A DNA stretch of 64,000 bases, taken from NCBI GenBank assembly GCA_001792895.1, contig MARA01000001.1, positions 2,666,001 to 2,730,000 on the forward strand, read 5' to 3'. Both the position numbers and the translations under genes were made by a program. Below are positions 36,371-47,623 of the stretch, piece by piece (within the stretch, counting starts at the first letter, position 1; the number at the start of each line of letters is the position of its first letter). The notes beneath the pieces are model-generated. The model was given only the letters and a program-made list of their open reading frames with translations. It searched no databases and was not told the DNA's origin. Source of the stretch: Lentinus brumalis. Taxonomy: Eukaryota; Basidiomycota; Agaricomycetes; Polyporales; Polyporaceae.

Positions 36371-37249
36371 TCCAATCTATGCCGTCTTGGACTACGTATA
36401 CTCGGGTGATTTCCCAGACAAGCATCGACCTCGCAATAACAGAGGCAGTCCATGACGGGAAGGTGAGTACTGTACTTGACTGACCATGTCACTTGCCCAT
36501 GCATCTCTTCTCCATCTCACATTTTTTCGCCGCAAAATCGGGCTTATTCTGAGCTGGAAAAGCCTCGCGCAATCCCCCAACAGGCTCGTTTACTGCGACT
36601 AGGTATGCCCGAGCTCCTCTTTCTCGCCAGGTACGTCACACCGCACAGTGTTCTGCGCTTCGTTGCATGGTCACCTATCTGTCAATCCGTGCTATCTCTT
36701 CTCTGTTATGTCTGTTTTCCGAGCAAGTATGATGGGGGTCGGCGAGACACTGCTGATAAGCCCAAACCAGTGTCAGGAGTCGCGGAGGCGGAGGAGGAGA
36801 TTGAGGATTTTGGCTAGCAGATGAATACGGTACTCGGAAGGTACGTATACTTCGCCATCCGCACCGACGTACGCCCATCATGTCTCTATTAGATATACAC
36901 ACCCGGAGAGCCGGACAACAGTGTCGTTCATTCAACGACGCCTGCCGCTCGACTGAGTCTTGTGAACCAATGAGATATTAAGCAACTTAGCAAGTGAACG
37001 GTTCGTTCGGCCGAACACTCCGAGGATCTACTCCCTCGTGCCGTCGGCATGGGAGAAGATAAGAGTCATTCGTGCGCATGGGTTGCCCATGGGCGTGCAC
37101 CAAGCCTCCGGAGTCCGCACCCATTTTATGGCGAATGATCAGACGATCAGTACTGTACTCATATAAATGTCTTCGTGAAACCGCGACGCTCCTCATTCCC
37201 CTCAGGCTCCCGGCCTCCACCTGAGCCACGACTCCTTTGACGACTTGTG
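36371..37249. other. Upstream region of MFS gene 1, no gene seen
   Basis: Contains short open frames only. A stretch near 36395-36645 resembles the start of X near 6350-6610 in short ordered blocks (for example CTCGCC..GTACGTCACA). Nearer the MFS gene, blocks such as GGCCGAACACTCC and GCTCCCGGCCTCCAC are shared with the upstream region of the second MFS gene, and CATATAAAT at about 37160 may be its TATA element. Confidence 0.4.
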
Positions 37250-39516
37250 ATGACCATGTCTGACGAAAAGCAGGCCGCTGTCGCTGTTCCGCCTGCACCT
37301 GCACTTGCACCGGCTGCGGATGTAGCCCGCTCGTCTCCTGCGCTGGACATCGAGCACGCCGGAGTCGCGGACGATCCGCGGGCATGGTCCAATGCACGCA
37401 AGGTATTTGTGCCACGTTGTCCTCGCACAGACACGAATCACTGACCGCGCGAGTAGCTGTCTGTAGTTGCCACTGTCTCCGCGGCTAGCATGATCGCCGG
37501 CCTCGGCGGGAACATCTACAATCGTGAGCAGATCATGCTGGGGTAGTCGCTGCCGCAGCGAACTCGTCTTGTGAGATTTACTTGGGTGTTCGCTCGGACA
37601 GCGGCAATATCCCAGATTGAGCAGCAGCTCCATGCGTCCAGCAGCTCTCTTGCCCTGAGCTTGTCGCTTTTCATCCTCATCCAAGGTGGTGTGCCGCTAC
37701 TGTGGAGTACATTGAGCGAATTTTGGGGACGCAAGGTATGCAAATCCATACCTCCGTAGGTTGCCTTCTAGCTGACCACGTGCTCAGAAAGTATATCTAG
37801 TTTCAACCGCTCTATGTGTGGTCGGTTGCATCGTTGCTGCTTTGGCAAAGACCATAAACGTCCTTATCGGCATGCGAAGCATCCAAGCTCTAGGGTAAGT
37901 CCACCTTCCTGGAGTTGGGAGGCCTGCCTAATGGTCTCTCAGATCAAGTGCAGTCATGGCGCTTGGAGCAGCCACACTCTCCGACATCTACGAGCCAGAG
38001 CAGCGCGGGACAATGATGGGCATCTACTACAGGCATGTCCAACATGATGGCGTCCTACGGCCACTTCGTTAGTCCGCTCACCTCATCCGCAGTGCGCCCC
38101 TCCTAGGACCCTCCCTCGGACCGCTCCTCGGCGGGGTGCTCACGCAAGCGTTCAACTGGCGTGCTACATTCTGGTTCCTCGCCATATTCGTTGGTCTGTG
38201 CTTCGTACTCTTCATCCCGTTCAAGGACACTTTCCGTCGCGAACGCAGCCTCACGTACCAAGCCGCGCTGAAGAGGCGGCGCGCACAACTCTCTGCGAAG
38301 GCTTCTGAGACGTCCAGCATCTCGCAAATTACCGCCGTATCTCGCGTGGTTTCCCCAACCGAAGGCGGCAAAAGCATTCCACCCCCAGCCCCAGCACCCG
38401 ACAATGCGATAGAGGCGCTCGAGCGTGACCGGGACCTCGAGAAGCAGCAGCAGCCCGCTCGTGTGGCCGAGCCCGAGCCAGAGCCCATGAAGGACATCAA
38501 GCTCTCGCTCTCAGACGTAAACCCCGCAAAGCCGATCATACATGTGTTGCGCCGGATGAATAACCTCGTCATCCTCGTGGCCTCAGGTATGCATCACTGC
38601 CGTCATCTCGTCCCGCTCGAAACTCATGGCTTGATGATTCGGTCAAAAGGATTGATCTTCGGCTTCAGCTATTGCATCTCGTACACCTGCTCGCGGACAC
38701 TGGCGAATCACTACGGCTACAACGCGCTCCAAATCGGCCTTGTGCTGCTCGCTTTCGGAGTTGGTGCGTGCACACCTGCGGCCTTCCGTGTTATGTATAT
38801 CCATGTCTGACTCCCGATGCGGGTTTGTAGGGTCGCTAGTCGGAAGCGTGTTCGGAGGACGGTACTCCGACCACGTCTTCCGGAAGCTCAGAGCACGTAA
38901 CGGCGGCACGAGCCAACCGGAGGTGTGTCCCTATCTCAATCACAACTCATTTCATCCCCTCTTCTCCGAACGTCCGGGCTTGCTCACGATACGATGACGG
39001 TTGTCGTGCTGGACAGATGCGATTGCAGAGCACGATGATCTTCATGCCCTTTCTCCCTGCATCCGTCATCGTCTACGGCTGGGTGTGCGAGCGCCACGCA
39101 AACGTCGCCGCCATCTGCGTCACGCTCTTCCTGAGCGGCCTCTTCTCTATGTACGTCCAGTGTTCCATTTTACGTTGCCGGTTCTCACACCACATCTCAT
39201 CCCACAACGTGCTAACGCTTTCATGTACACCTCCCACAGCGCAATCTATACAAGCACGCTCGCTTACATCGTCGACGCGAACAACGGCCGCTCCTCATCC
39301 GCCGTAGCCACGAACAGCGCCTTCCGCGGCAGCACAGCGTTCATCGCCGCCGAAGTCGCCGTCCCGCTGCAGACCGCCATCGGGGACGGGGGTATGTACT
39401 CGCTTTGGGCGGGGCTCATGCTCCTTTCCGAACTACTCATCCTCCTTGTGTGGTGGAAGGGTGGGGCATGGCGTGCGAAGTGGGAGCGGAAGGAGCAGGG
39501 TATCCCTCGGTCATGA
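37250..39516 (+). CDS. MFS transporter, DHA1 drug:H+ antiporter type (paralogue 1)
   Basis: Plasma-membrane proton-coupled exporter by family. Starts MTMSDEKQAAVA; the first exon ends WSNARK. The membrane domain follows in short exons: LSVVATVSAASMIAGL, SQIEQQLHASSSSLALSLSL, TLSEFWGRKKVYL (the loop 2-3 motif of MFS), IGMRSIQALG, SDIYEPEQRGTMMGIYY and APLLGPSLGPLLGG (motif C-like). A long charged loop between TM6 and TM7 (FRRERSLTYQAALKRRR to KDIKLSLSDVNP) is followed by the second six-helix half, ending KEQGIPRS at 39516. About ten introns of 45-90 nt. One intron (38033-38092) appears to use a GC donor. Substrate unknown; Qdr/Flr-like multidrug exporters are the closest match from memory. Confidence 0.85.
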
Positions 39517-40379
39517 TGGACCCCGGGGCAGCGGCACATGCATCATGATCTTAGAGCAATTTCTGGCCAGACTAGACATCTGCATGCGGGTTAACTAATT
39601 CGACCTTTGTTCACAGTTTGCACTCACTCTTAGACGGCATGATAGAGGGACGTGTATTCCGTAGATTCATGTGACATGCTAGATCCCACCTTTCCGCTCC
39701 CTACCGAACGGACACTATCCCAGCTCAAACTTGCAAGCCGATGGCTCCAAAGTATATGCACCTTAAGGATGATGTGCGCGGGGTGGCATTGCCAGACATA
39801 CTGGCGTGGGGCCAGTCGGTTATTTCAACAACTCGGAGTCGTACGGGTCTTACCTTCTCACTTTCCTACTCATTATAAGTAAGTAATCCGGAAAGTTTCT
39901 GGTGATGTTTGCCAGGTTCACCTTCCCTCCATGCACGCAGCAAATCCTTAGATGGGCGGTACCGTTGCCATAGGCCCTGCTCCTGCCCGGCGAAATCGCA
40001 ATTGCGACGGCGGAGGTTATTTCATGGGTATGCGCACGTCTCCGCCAGTAAGTACCATGGCGCATCGGACTGCGCAAGACGGTGAACAGACCGAGATACT
40101 AGTGGAACGGCACATTGATCGGCCGAACACTCCCGATTCTCGAACGAGACTTCTACTCCAACATTCCTCTGTCTGCAGCGTGTCGGCATGGGCGAAGGTA
40201 TGTAATTTCGTTTACATGAGCGTGCACCCGCTTGTGCGCCGTCGCGGCGAATGGTCAGACGACCTCGAATCTTGATAGCACTCCGCAGCCCGTCATATAT
40301 TCTTCTCCACGAGGAATGCGACGCACCCATAACGCTCCCGGCCTCCACGTTAGGACGACGACTCACGTATACGAATTTC
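39517..40379. other. Intergenic region between the MFS paralogues
   Basis: No protein-coding feature recognised. The part 40110-40350 shares ordered blocks with the region upstream of MFS gene 1 (GATCGGCCGAACACTCC, GTCGGCATGGG, GCTCCCGGCCTCCAC), so the promoter was duplicated along with the gene. Confidence 0.45.
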
Positions 40380-42624
40380 ATGACCATGTCTGACAAAATG
40401 GCCGCTGCTGCGCCCGTACCTACACCAGCTGCCGGCATACCTGCGCTAGACATCGAACACGCCGGAGTAGCGGACGATCCGCGGGCATGGTCCAATGCAC
40501 GGAAGGTATTTCCACTACATCAGGTCTAATACCGAGACAATGAATGACTATCACGCATAGCTGTCTGTGGTTGCGACTGTCTCCGCGGCTAGCATGATCA
40601 ACGGCCTCGGGACGAACATCTACAATCGTAAGCAGCTCATGCCCGGCTCGTCGCTGCCACAGCTCGTCTCGTGAGATTGACTGTGTTCTCTCGGACAGCG
40701 GCAATATCCCAAATCGAGCAGGATCTCAACGCGTCCAGCAGCTCTCTTGCTCTGAGCCTGTCGCTATACATTCTTATCCAAGGTGGTGTACCACTACTGT
40801 GGAGCACATTGAGCGAATTCTGGGGACGCAAGGTACGCGAACTTCGTAGATTCGTTGCCTAATTGCTGACGACCGTGCGCGCAGAACGTTTACCTGGTTT
40901 CAGCAGCTCTAGGTGTGGTCGGTTGCATCGTTGCTGCTCTGGCACAGAACATAAACGTCCTTATCGGCATGCGATGCATTCAAGCCCTAGGGTACGTCCA
41001 CTGTCCAACTTGAAGACTCGAGGTCATGCATTCCTCAACGCCCTCCCAGATCGAGCGCAGTCACTGCGCTCGGCGCAGCCACACTATCCGACATCTACGA
41101 GCCCGAGCAGCGCGGGACGATGATGGGCATCTACTATAGGTATGTACACCGTCATGACCCACGGCCAGTTCAATAATTCGCTCACCTGGCTTGCAGTGCG
41201 CCCCTGCTCGGACCATCCCTCGGGCCACTCCTGGGTGGTGTGCTCACCGAGTCGTTCAGCTGGCGCGCAACATTCTGGTTCCTTGCCATCTTCATCGGTA
41301 TCTGCTTCCTGCCGTTCATCCCGTTCAAAGACACCTTCCGCCGCGAGCGCAGCCTCACGTACCAAGCCGCGCTGAAGAGGCGGCGCGCATATCTCTCTGC
41401 GAAGGCATCCGAGACGTCCAGCATCTCGCAAGTCACCGCTGTATCTCACGTTGTCTCCCCGACACCGGCCGGTGAAGTTCCTCCAGGTCCTGCTTCAGTA
41501 CAAAATCAAAGCAAGGATACAGTGCAAGTAGTAGAGCTCTCGTACGACCAGGACCTCGAGAAGCAGCAGGTTCAGCAATCCGCTCGTGTGGCCGAGCCTG
41601 AGGCAGCGCCCATGGAGGACATCAAGCTCTCGCTCGCAGACGTGAATCCCGCAAAGCCAATTATACATGTGCTGCGCCGGATGAACAACCTCGTCATCCT
41701 CGTGACCTCAGGCAGGCATTGGTGCTATGCCATTCTCGTGACGGAAATTCACTGGGGTCAACAGGATTGATCTTTGGATTCACCTATTGCGTCTCGTACA
41801 CCTGCTCGCGGACACTGGCGAATACCTACGGCTACAACGCACTGCAAATTGGCCTTGTGTTGCTCGCATTCGGAGTCGGTGCGTCTGCGTCTGCGTCATC
41901 CGGTGTGATCGACGTCTATCTATGACTCACTTGCAGCGTTGGTTTCGCAGGGTCGCTCGTCGGAAGCGTGTTCGGAGGACGGTACTCTGACCACGTCTTT
42001 CGGAAGCTCAGAGCACGTAATGGTGGCACGAGCCAGCCGGAGGTGTGTTTCCACTTCGATGCCAATAGTTTCAAATTGCTCATGCTGGACAGATGCGGTT
42101 GGAGAGCACGATGGTATTCATGCCCTTCTTCCCCGCGTCCGTGATCGCCTACGGCTGGGTGTGCGAGCGCCACGTAAACGTCGCCGCCATATGCGTCATG
42201 CTCTTCCTAAGCGGCCTCTTCTCGATGTGAGTGCACTCCCATCCGACGATATATCCGTGTCTCTCTTGTCCAGTGCACGGCCATTTGCATCAATCCCAGT
42301 CATCCTGCTCACACCGTCGACGCGTGCCCTTCCCGCGCACCCTACAGCTGCATCTACACCAGCACGCTATCCTACGTCGTCGACGCGAACAACGGCCGCT
42401 CATCGTCCGCTGTAGCAACGAACAGCGCCTTCCGCGGGGGTACCGCGTTCATCGCCGCCGAGGTGGCCGTTCCGCTGCAGAACGCCATCGGGGATGGGGG
42501 CATGTACTCGCTCTGGGCGGGACTCATCCTTCTGTCGGAGCTGCTCATCTTGCTTGTGTGGTGGAAGGGCGGGGCGTGGCGGGCGAAGTGGGAGCTAAAG
42601 GAGCAAGGTGTTCGTGGGCACTAG
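40380..42624 (+). CDS. MFS transporter, DHA1 drug:H+ antiporter type (paralogue 2)
   Basis: Tandem paralogue of the gene at 37250, with the same exon pattern and high identity. Starts MTMSDKMAAAAPVPTPAAG; the N-terminal tails differ but ALDIEHAGVADDPRAWSNAR is the same. Conserved parts include QGGVPLLWSTLSEFWGRK, SDIYEPEQRGTMMGIYY, the charged loop FRRERSLTYQAALKRRR and the C-terminal WWKGGAWRAKWELKEQGVRG, stop 42622-42624. The loop between the halves is longer than in paralogue 1 (extra VQNQSKDTVQVVELSYD). The intron at 41712-41764 appears to start GC, while the intron that has GC in paralogue 1 starts GT here (41140). Confidence 0.85.
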
Positions 42625-42929
42625 TTTCCCGACAAGCGTGCCAGTTGGCCCTTCCCCCGGCTGAGTCAAAACTCTGCTTATGAACGAGCTGCTATCGTAC
42701 TACTTTCAGATGACACCGGACGCGTACATTGCATGATACACCTTCTCTGGCCGAGTTCGCCGAGCGGTTGATGGTGCGACGTATAGATACTCTATAGCCT
42801 CGAACTGCTGTCAGTGGCTTCACATTCAGCTCGACAACTTACGCATCAGGTTAGACATTACTGGGGCGAGTGTCTTGGTTGTAGCGTCCTAGGCGGCACC
42901 TCAAGTCGCTAGAGTCCTATTACTACGAA
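42625..42929. other. 3' flank of MFS paralogue 2, nothing seen
   Basis: No open frame of note and no repeat recognised; it probably contains the 3' UTR. Confidence 0.4.
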
Positions 42930-43410
42930 GTGTACAGAAGAACCCTTCAAAGCACATAACTCGGCCGAGAGACGACCGACAAGGAGCCACACTCATCGCC
43001 CATCTACCCAGCTTCGCTACCGCCCTGCGTACCTAAGAACGAGATACAAGAGAAACCTTCACAGAGCAAACAACTCCGCCGAGAGACAGATGACGAAGAG
43101 CCACCTTCGCCCCCCTCTACCCAGCCTCGCTGCCGCCTTGCTACTCTAACACAAGAGCCGGGGCCAATTACAATGTACAACGTGGAGAGCAGCATACAAG
43201 GAACACCTTCACAGGGCAGACAACTCCGCTGAGGAACAGACGACGAGCAGCCACACTCGCCGCCCATTCACCCAACATCGCCGTTGCCCTGCTACGAAGT
43301 CTCAGTCCAAGCCCAAATCCAAGTCCGAGTCCCCAGTCCCAGACACAACAGAAATGTCCAAGCAGCTCAGAGAAACCAAGTCCTACGCGTCCGAAGCTAG
43401 AAGCAGCTGA
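42930..43410 (-). repeat. Left arm of inverted repeat, three tandem units
   Basis: Read on the minus strand, three imperfect units of about 115-145 bp carry TAGCAGGGC...GGCGGCGAGTGTGGCT and CTCAGCGGAGTTG-like blocks. They match, in the same order, the plus-strand array at 50365-50870, including the preceding run of GGACTTGG-type repeats. The arms face each other across 7 kb. Confidence 0.8.
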
Positions 43411-43442
43411 CATCAGTACCCCCCTCTTTGTCATGCCCTTGA

Positions 43443-44395
43443 TCCATTGCAAGTCCGGCCTGCATCTTCAGCACGCATGGAACCGTGCGTGGCGGTAGCT
43501 CCAGGAACGAATGGCGATCGTCCGGGTTCGCTGATGGTCGTCCGAGTGATACAGGACCACGAGCTTCCTATGCTTAGCTTCTCCTGGCCTCACGCCCGGG
43601 GCATTCTCGAATGTGCGCGGCCGCCCCGTTGATACCCTACCCTAAGCCATGGCCAGATCTCATTTTTTCGTCGTCGTCGTTGCCGATATCGTCGCCATGT
43701 TTTGAACCCGAATGTGATCGTCACAGGCGACGTCGCGCTGACACTCGGGTGGGGTCCACACTCACAATCGTAGTCTGCGATGCCCAAGTCAGCAAGCCGG
43801 CACCCGGACCGTCTGAATCTCTAGGGTCCCAAACCGGAACGCACCCTCGCACTTGCTCCACGCACATCCTGCTGCCCGGAACATCCAAGATGCCCGAGAC
43901 GTGCTGGGTCTTGACCTTCTTGACCGCTCGGTGGCCGTCCGCCGCCCACGTTGCCTTCCGCTTCGCCTTGCGCTCGCTATTCTCATCATGCTGCGCCTTC
44001 TTCGTCACTCGCTCATCTTCAATCGTGTCGCTCGCCTTGCGCTTCGCCGCTGCGTCGGCTTCTTGTGCGCCCGTCTTCGACCTCGTCTTCGCCCTTCCTG
44101 CGCCCCGATCTTCAGCCCGGCCCCCGATCGTCCTTCGGACTCTCGACCTCGTCTGCAGGGATGCACTGATCGTGACCGTCCACAGCGTCGGCGCTGTATA
44201 CCGGGTCCGCATCGTCTCCTTCTTCGTCTTCGCCGCCGACCACCGCTCGTACTCGTTCCTGACGCGCGTCTTCGCGACCTTGTCCGCTCTCTGCAAGGTG
44301 TTGGCCTTCCTGCTCTTTGTCCGCGCGTCCATCACGAAGTGCTGACCGTCCGGGGTCTTGAACGTGTAACGTGCGAACCTGTTATAAGACGACAT
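43443..44395 (-). pseudogene. Decayed copy of the GILK/KxVRW family (left module)
   Basis: Starts MSSYNRFARYTFKTPDG, matching TSSYNIYARYTFKTPEG of the gene at 49467, then a basic, helical middle and VKKVKTQHVSGILDVPG. Where the intact copy has GILK and KQVRW, this one has GILD and EQVRG. The first frame stops at 43721. Homology continues in another frame near 43450-43560 (VRPGEAKHRKLVVL, HSDDHQ) but with stops. I judge it a pseudogene. It lies beside the left inverted-repeat arm just as the intact gene lies beside the right arm. Confidence 0.65.
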
Positions 44396-44443
44396 GTCTT
44401 AAGATCTACTATGTGAGGGTATGTGAGATAAAGGGGTATGATT

Positions 44444-44454
44444 CTGCGCAGCAG
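44444..44454 (-). promoter_or_regulatory. Shared upstream element CTGCTGCGCAG (left module)
   Basis: On the minus strand, 49 nt before the ATG at 44395. The same 11 bases stand 44 nt before the ATG at 49467 and 60 nt before the ATG at 45388, each followed by a C/T-rich stretch. Role inferred from conservation only. Confidence 0.45.
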
Positions 44455-44933
44455 TAAGTGTAGGGGTGAGGTCGAACGAAGTGAGGAAGCTTTCCAGAGG
44501 CGGGAAGCGTGCCTTCTATACGTCTTTGCGGTGCCAAGACGGAAGATCTCCTGTCCTATCCGCGGAAATTGGTCCGTAACGGCATGATGCATTGATATCC
44601 GCTCTTGAGCTTGGTCGCGATTGGAACTGGTGCGACATGATCAGGAACGAGATGCTGTAGCTAGCGAGACTGCGAGCGGGATGCAGAGATATTACCTCTG
44701 AGCATGATAACAGCATATGCCATGTTTTGCAAGTACAACGGTACCGGCTATCATGTCTGAATTGAACTCGGAGGAGTTCAGGCAGTCCTGGTGGCGGCAG
44801 CAGTGGTTCGAGCAGCGTGGGTGAAGCGCTAAACATCGGACCGGGTACTGCCGACTATAGCAGCGCCTAGCAGCGCCGGCCACGCGTCTCGCAGGTCGTT
44901 CTCCTGCCTCCTCGCTGTATGTGACCCTGTATC

Positions 44934-45391
44934 ATGACTATGACCACCACGTCCTTTGACCGCGCGTTGGCCTTTCCGAATGAAAGATTTCCAAGTTACT
45001 ACTCATCCGCCAAGTCTGAGGACACTCGGAGTCGGATCCACGACCCTGGTCTCGAGCTCCACGCACAGTGCTCTCCAGTACGATCAGCTGAGTTATACCC
45101 TGCTTTGGCTCTTCCGTGGTACTTTGGGCATCACGAGGCTATGCTTGACAATTTTGTGAGCTGTTTCGATCAAGATTTTGAACGAACAGAACCCCTCACC
45201 ACAAGGTCAACTATGGGTCCGTCGGTCGTGAACCCAATCAATTCCGCCTCCGACGCATAAGTAATCCAGAAGGGCTTGCTCGAAGCCTGCCTATTACTCG
45301 TCCTGCCCTTGACACACTGCTGCGCAGTTTTCCTCCCCTACCTCGCATCATTCAATTACTCTCTACGAGTCCACGCTCACCTCACCCATGA
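44934..45391 (+). CDS. Hypothetical 135-aa protein (doubtful)
   Basis: ATG at 44934 (MTMTTTSFDRALAF). The unspliced frame gives 108 aa. A 50-nt intron with GTGAGC donor and CACAAG acceptor (45156-45205) is phase 0 and leads into a longer open second exon (VNYGSVGREPNQFRLRR...LLRSFPPLPRIIQLL), stopping at 45391 and overlapping the next ATG (45388) by 4 nt. No domain recognised. Its second exon covers the shared CTGCTGCGCAG element, so it could instead be upstream, non-coding sequence of the next gene. Confidence 0.3.
45317..45327 (+). promoter_or_regulatory. Shared upstream element CTGCTGCGCAG (middle module)
   Basis: Lies 60 nt upstream of the ATG at 45388 and is followed by a pyrimidine-rich tract (TTTTCCTCCCCTACC). 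See the left-module entry. Confidence 0.45.
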
Positions 45392-46381
45392 ATGATTCTC
45401 AGAGTATTGTGGGCGGTCTTATCTGCTTTGACGAAGAAACCCAAGAATACAAGCGCAACGACAACTATCGTCCGATCTTCTACGCTCCTTACCCCTTCGT
45501 CGCCTCACCCATCTCTTCTCTTGCGCCTCCCTCCGATCTCGCCCCATCCTCTGCTAACGCGGACACTTCAGGACGCGAGCAGCGCAAGGCCGCCTCCCTA
45601 CTCGACCTCGGCAGCGACCTGTGCACGTGGCAGGCTTCCGAGGGCTTTTCCACTCTGAGCAAGGAGGACGGATACCAGGCTGAAGCGTCTGCACCAGCGC
45701 TCTCAGCGGCGTACATAGTGAGTTCCTTGCCGTTGTTCTTCACCGCGCGCACACGCTTATCGTACCATTTGCTGTCAGCCCACGAGCTGGCTCTCTGAGC
45801 AAGACTGGTTCGACGATGCGCCGACGGACGACGCTAACCTGTCTAGTAGTTGCAGGTCTGAATCTGAACCTGTCTCGTCCCCGATCAAGAACACTGGGAA
45901 TGCATATGAGGGAGACCGCAGTGCGTGCCCGGGCCCCGAGTCGGTCCACCTCACCGAGTCGGCCTACCTCGAGGAGCGTATCCAAGTGGCCGAGAGGTTA
46001 GAGGCAGCGGCAAGGAGTGCGAGCTTGCGGAGCATGCGCTCTCTCGGGGTGAACGCATCTTTCCGTCATGACGTTCGTCGCACTGATGGCACTGTCCAGG
46101 ATGTGGAGACGTTCAAGTCTTCCTCACACGCACAGATGGGGCCTCTTTCGATTCTCAAAAGGTCAAGAACGAATGAGTTGCAGCCCGAGCCTTCCGCGAA
46201 GCGGGTGCGGTGGTATGACTCAACCGGCGAGCATGCGAAGACTCGCGCTGACAAATCTGCACGGCTGTACTCCCCCCGTCCGCCACAGAGGTGGGACCAA
46301 CGACTGGCGCACGGTGTAGCGAGGATCAAGGCCGCGTTCGCTGACGTCGTCATCAAGAACCAGTCTTCGAGTGCAATGTAG
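45388..46381 (+). CDS. Putative PP1-docking protein with SILK and RVxF motifs, 310 aa
   Basis: ATG at 45388; one phase-0 intron (45718-45778, 61 nt); stop 46379-46381. The N-terminus (MNDSQSIVGGLICFDEETQE) is acidic and Ser/Pro-rich with no known fold. The C-terminal third is basic. Residues 234-237 read SILK and residues 251-255 KRVRW, 13 residues apart. From established knowledge, [GS]IL[KR] and [RK]x(0,1)[VI]x[FW], in this order, are docking sites on the PP1 catalytic subunit, as in inhibitor-2. A role as PP1 regulator or targeting subunit is inferred. Related through this region, the upstream element and the 3' repeat to the modules at 43443-44395 and 49467-50361. Confidence 0.75.
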
Positions 46382-46611
46382 GAGGTCTTTCGTGGTGACC
46401 TGTGAGTGCCGATGCATGGTCCATCTTCATTTGCGATGCTTACTGCCCCCCGTCACAGGGATGGGTTCGGGTTTTGCTTGTTTGCTTGTATTTGTGCATG
46501 AGTGCTACTGATTAGGTGACTGGGGATTCTTAGACATGGACCTTGTATCCGTGTCGCGCTCTTGGACTAGGACTGATGCGCTGGTGTATATTCTAATGTG
46601 GCTCGTTTGTC

Positions 46612-46720
46612 GTAGAGTAGCAGGGCGACGCGTTGGGACAGGGCGGCGAGTGTGGCTCCTCGTCGCCTGACTCTCAGCGAGAGCTGGTTGCCCTGCGACA
46701 CGAACCTACTTTTCTTCTTG
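46612..46720 (+). repeat. Single diverged GTAGCAGGGCG unit downstream of the middle module
   Basis: GTAGAGTAGCAGGGCGACG...GGCGGCGAGTGTGGCTCC with CTCAGC matches one unit of the arrays at 42930-43410 and 50365-50870. All three family members therefore share this 3' flank. Confidence 0.65.
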
Positions 46721-47149
46721 GTGAGTTCCTCATGCTTCTTCGGGCTGCGACCTTCACTGACTGTTACGGTCCACCTAGGCTTGCTTTCTCCGTGCTTTGT
46801 ATCACGCTTCGTGACGTCCGTAATCTATACCCAGGTCCATGGCTGTGATGTGCGTGCTGGCTTGTCTGCTTTCTCGCAGTCCTTCTCTGCTCGACTCTTC
46901 GTATCAACGGTCGGGATCCTTGACTGCCGCTTGACCCTGGCTCCCTGTTCGCTTCCCTGCTCCCCGCGGCCGCATGCCGGACAGCTTTGCAGAGGCTGAC
47001 GTTGTCCAAACCGTCATGTCAGCCTCCTTCATGGCAGCACAAAAGCTCGCTCGGCGGGCCAGAATCTTCTCATTGTTCTCTCCTTCGCACCACTTGCGTC
47101 CACGCAAACACCGACGTCGATCTCTACACTCTCTACAACGCCGTACATC
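46721..47149. other. Intergenic, no gene seen
   Basis: Upstream region of the small secreted protein. Open frames are present on both strands but without recognisable content. Confidence 0.35.
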
Positions 47150-47623
47150 ATGATGGTCCCGTTCCGCTACGTGCTCGCGATCGCGCTCCTCCACCTCACC
47201 GCCACCGTCTGCGCCGCGCCCGCCTCGTCCCCTGAATCCTCCGTGTCCAACACAGTCTCGCCATTGACCAAGGACGCCGGGGCGCACATCGGCACGGGCG
47301 CGAACATCCCGTCAGAAGGCAAACAGGTTCTGAAGGATGTGGACGACGTGCACGTGAGTAGTCCCTTCATCTCGTTCCATGCCCCGTATATGCACCCGAC
47401 TGTCTGTTAGCCGACACCGTGTGTGCATCAGGCTGACCCTTGATTTCTCTCCTGCTTCATACAGCAACGGCGACGCGGCATAGCCGGACCAGTCAGTGTC
47501 GGACAGGGCAACGCGGACGATTCGCACCCGCCGGTGCCCGTTCAGAACTACAAGAACGACGTGGCGCGGCTGCCGGTGTTTGAGAACATGCAAGCGCCGG
47601 AGAGTCAGGGCGGCGTAGAGTGA
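47150..47623 (+). CDS. Small secreted protein, 120 aa
   Basis: ATG at 47150. MMVPFRYVLAIALLHLTATV and the following CAAPA form a clear signal peptide with a likely cleavage after CAA. One phase-0 intron (47354-47464, 111 nt) separates DDVH from QRRRGIAGPVSVG. The mature protein is about 97 aa, acidic and polar, with no cysteine after the signal. QRRR is a plausible Kex2-type processing site that would release the C-terminal half. No family recognised; an effector-like or peptide-precursor role is possible but unproven. Stop 47621-47623. Confidence 0.7.

Noticed and set aside
43611..44345. Plus-strand 244-codon ORF
   Set aside because: It is the antisense shadow of the decayed family copy on the minus strand, which has clear homology to the gene at 49467.
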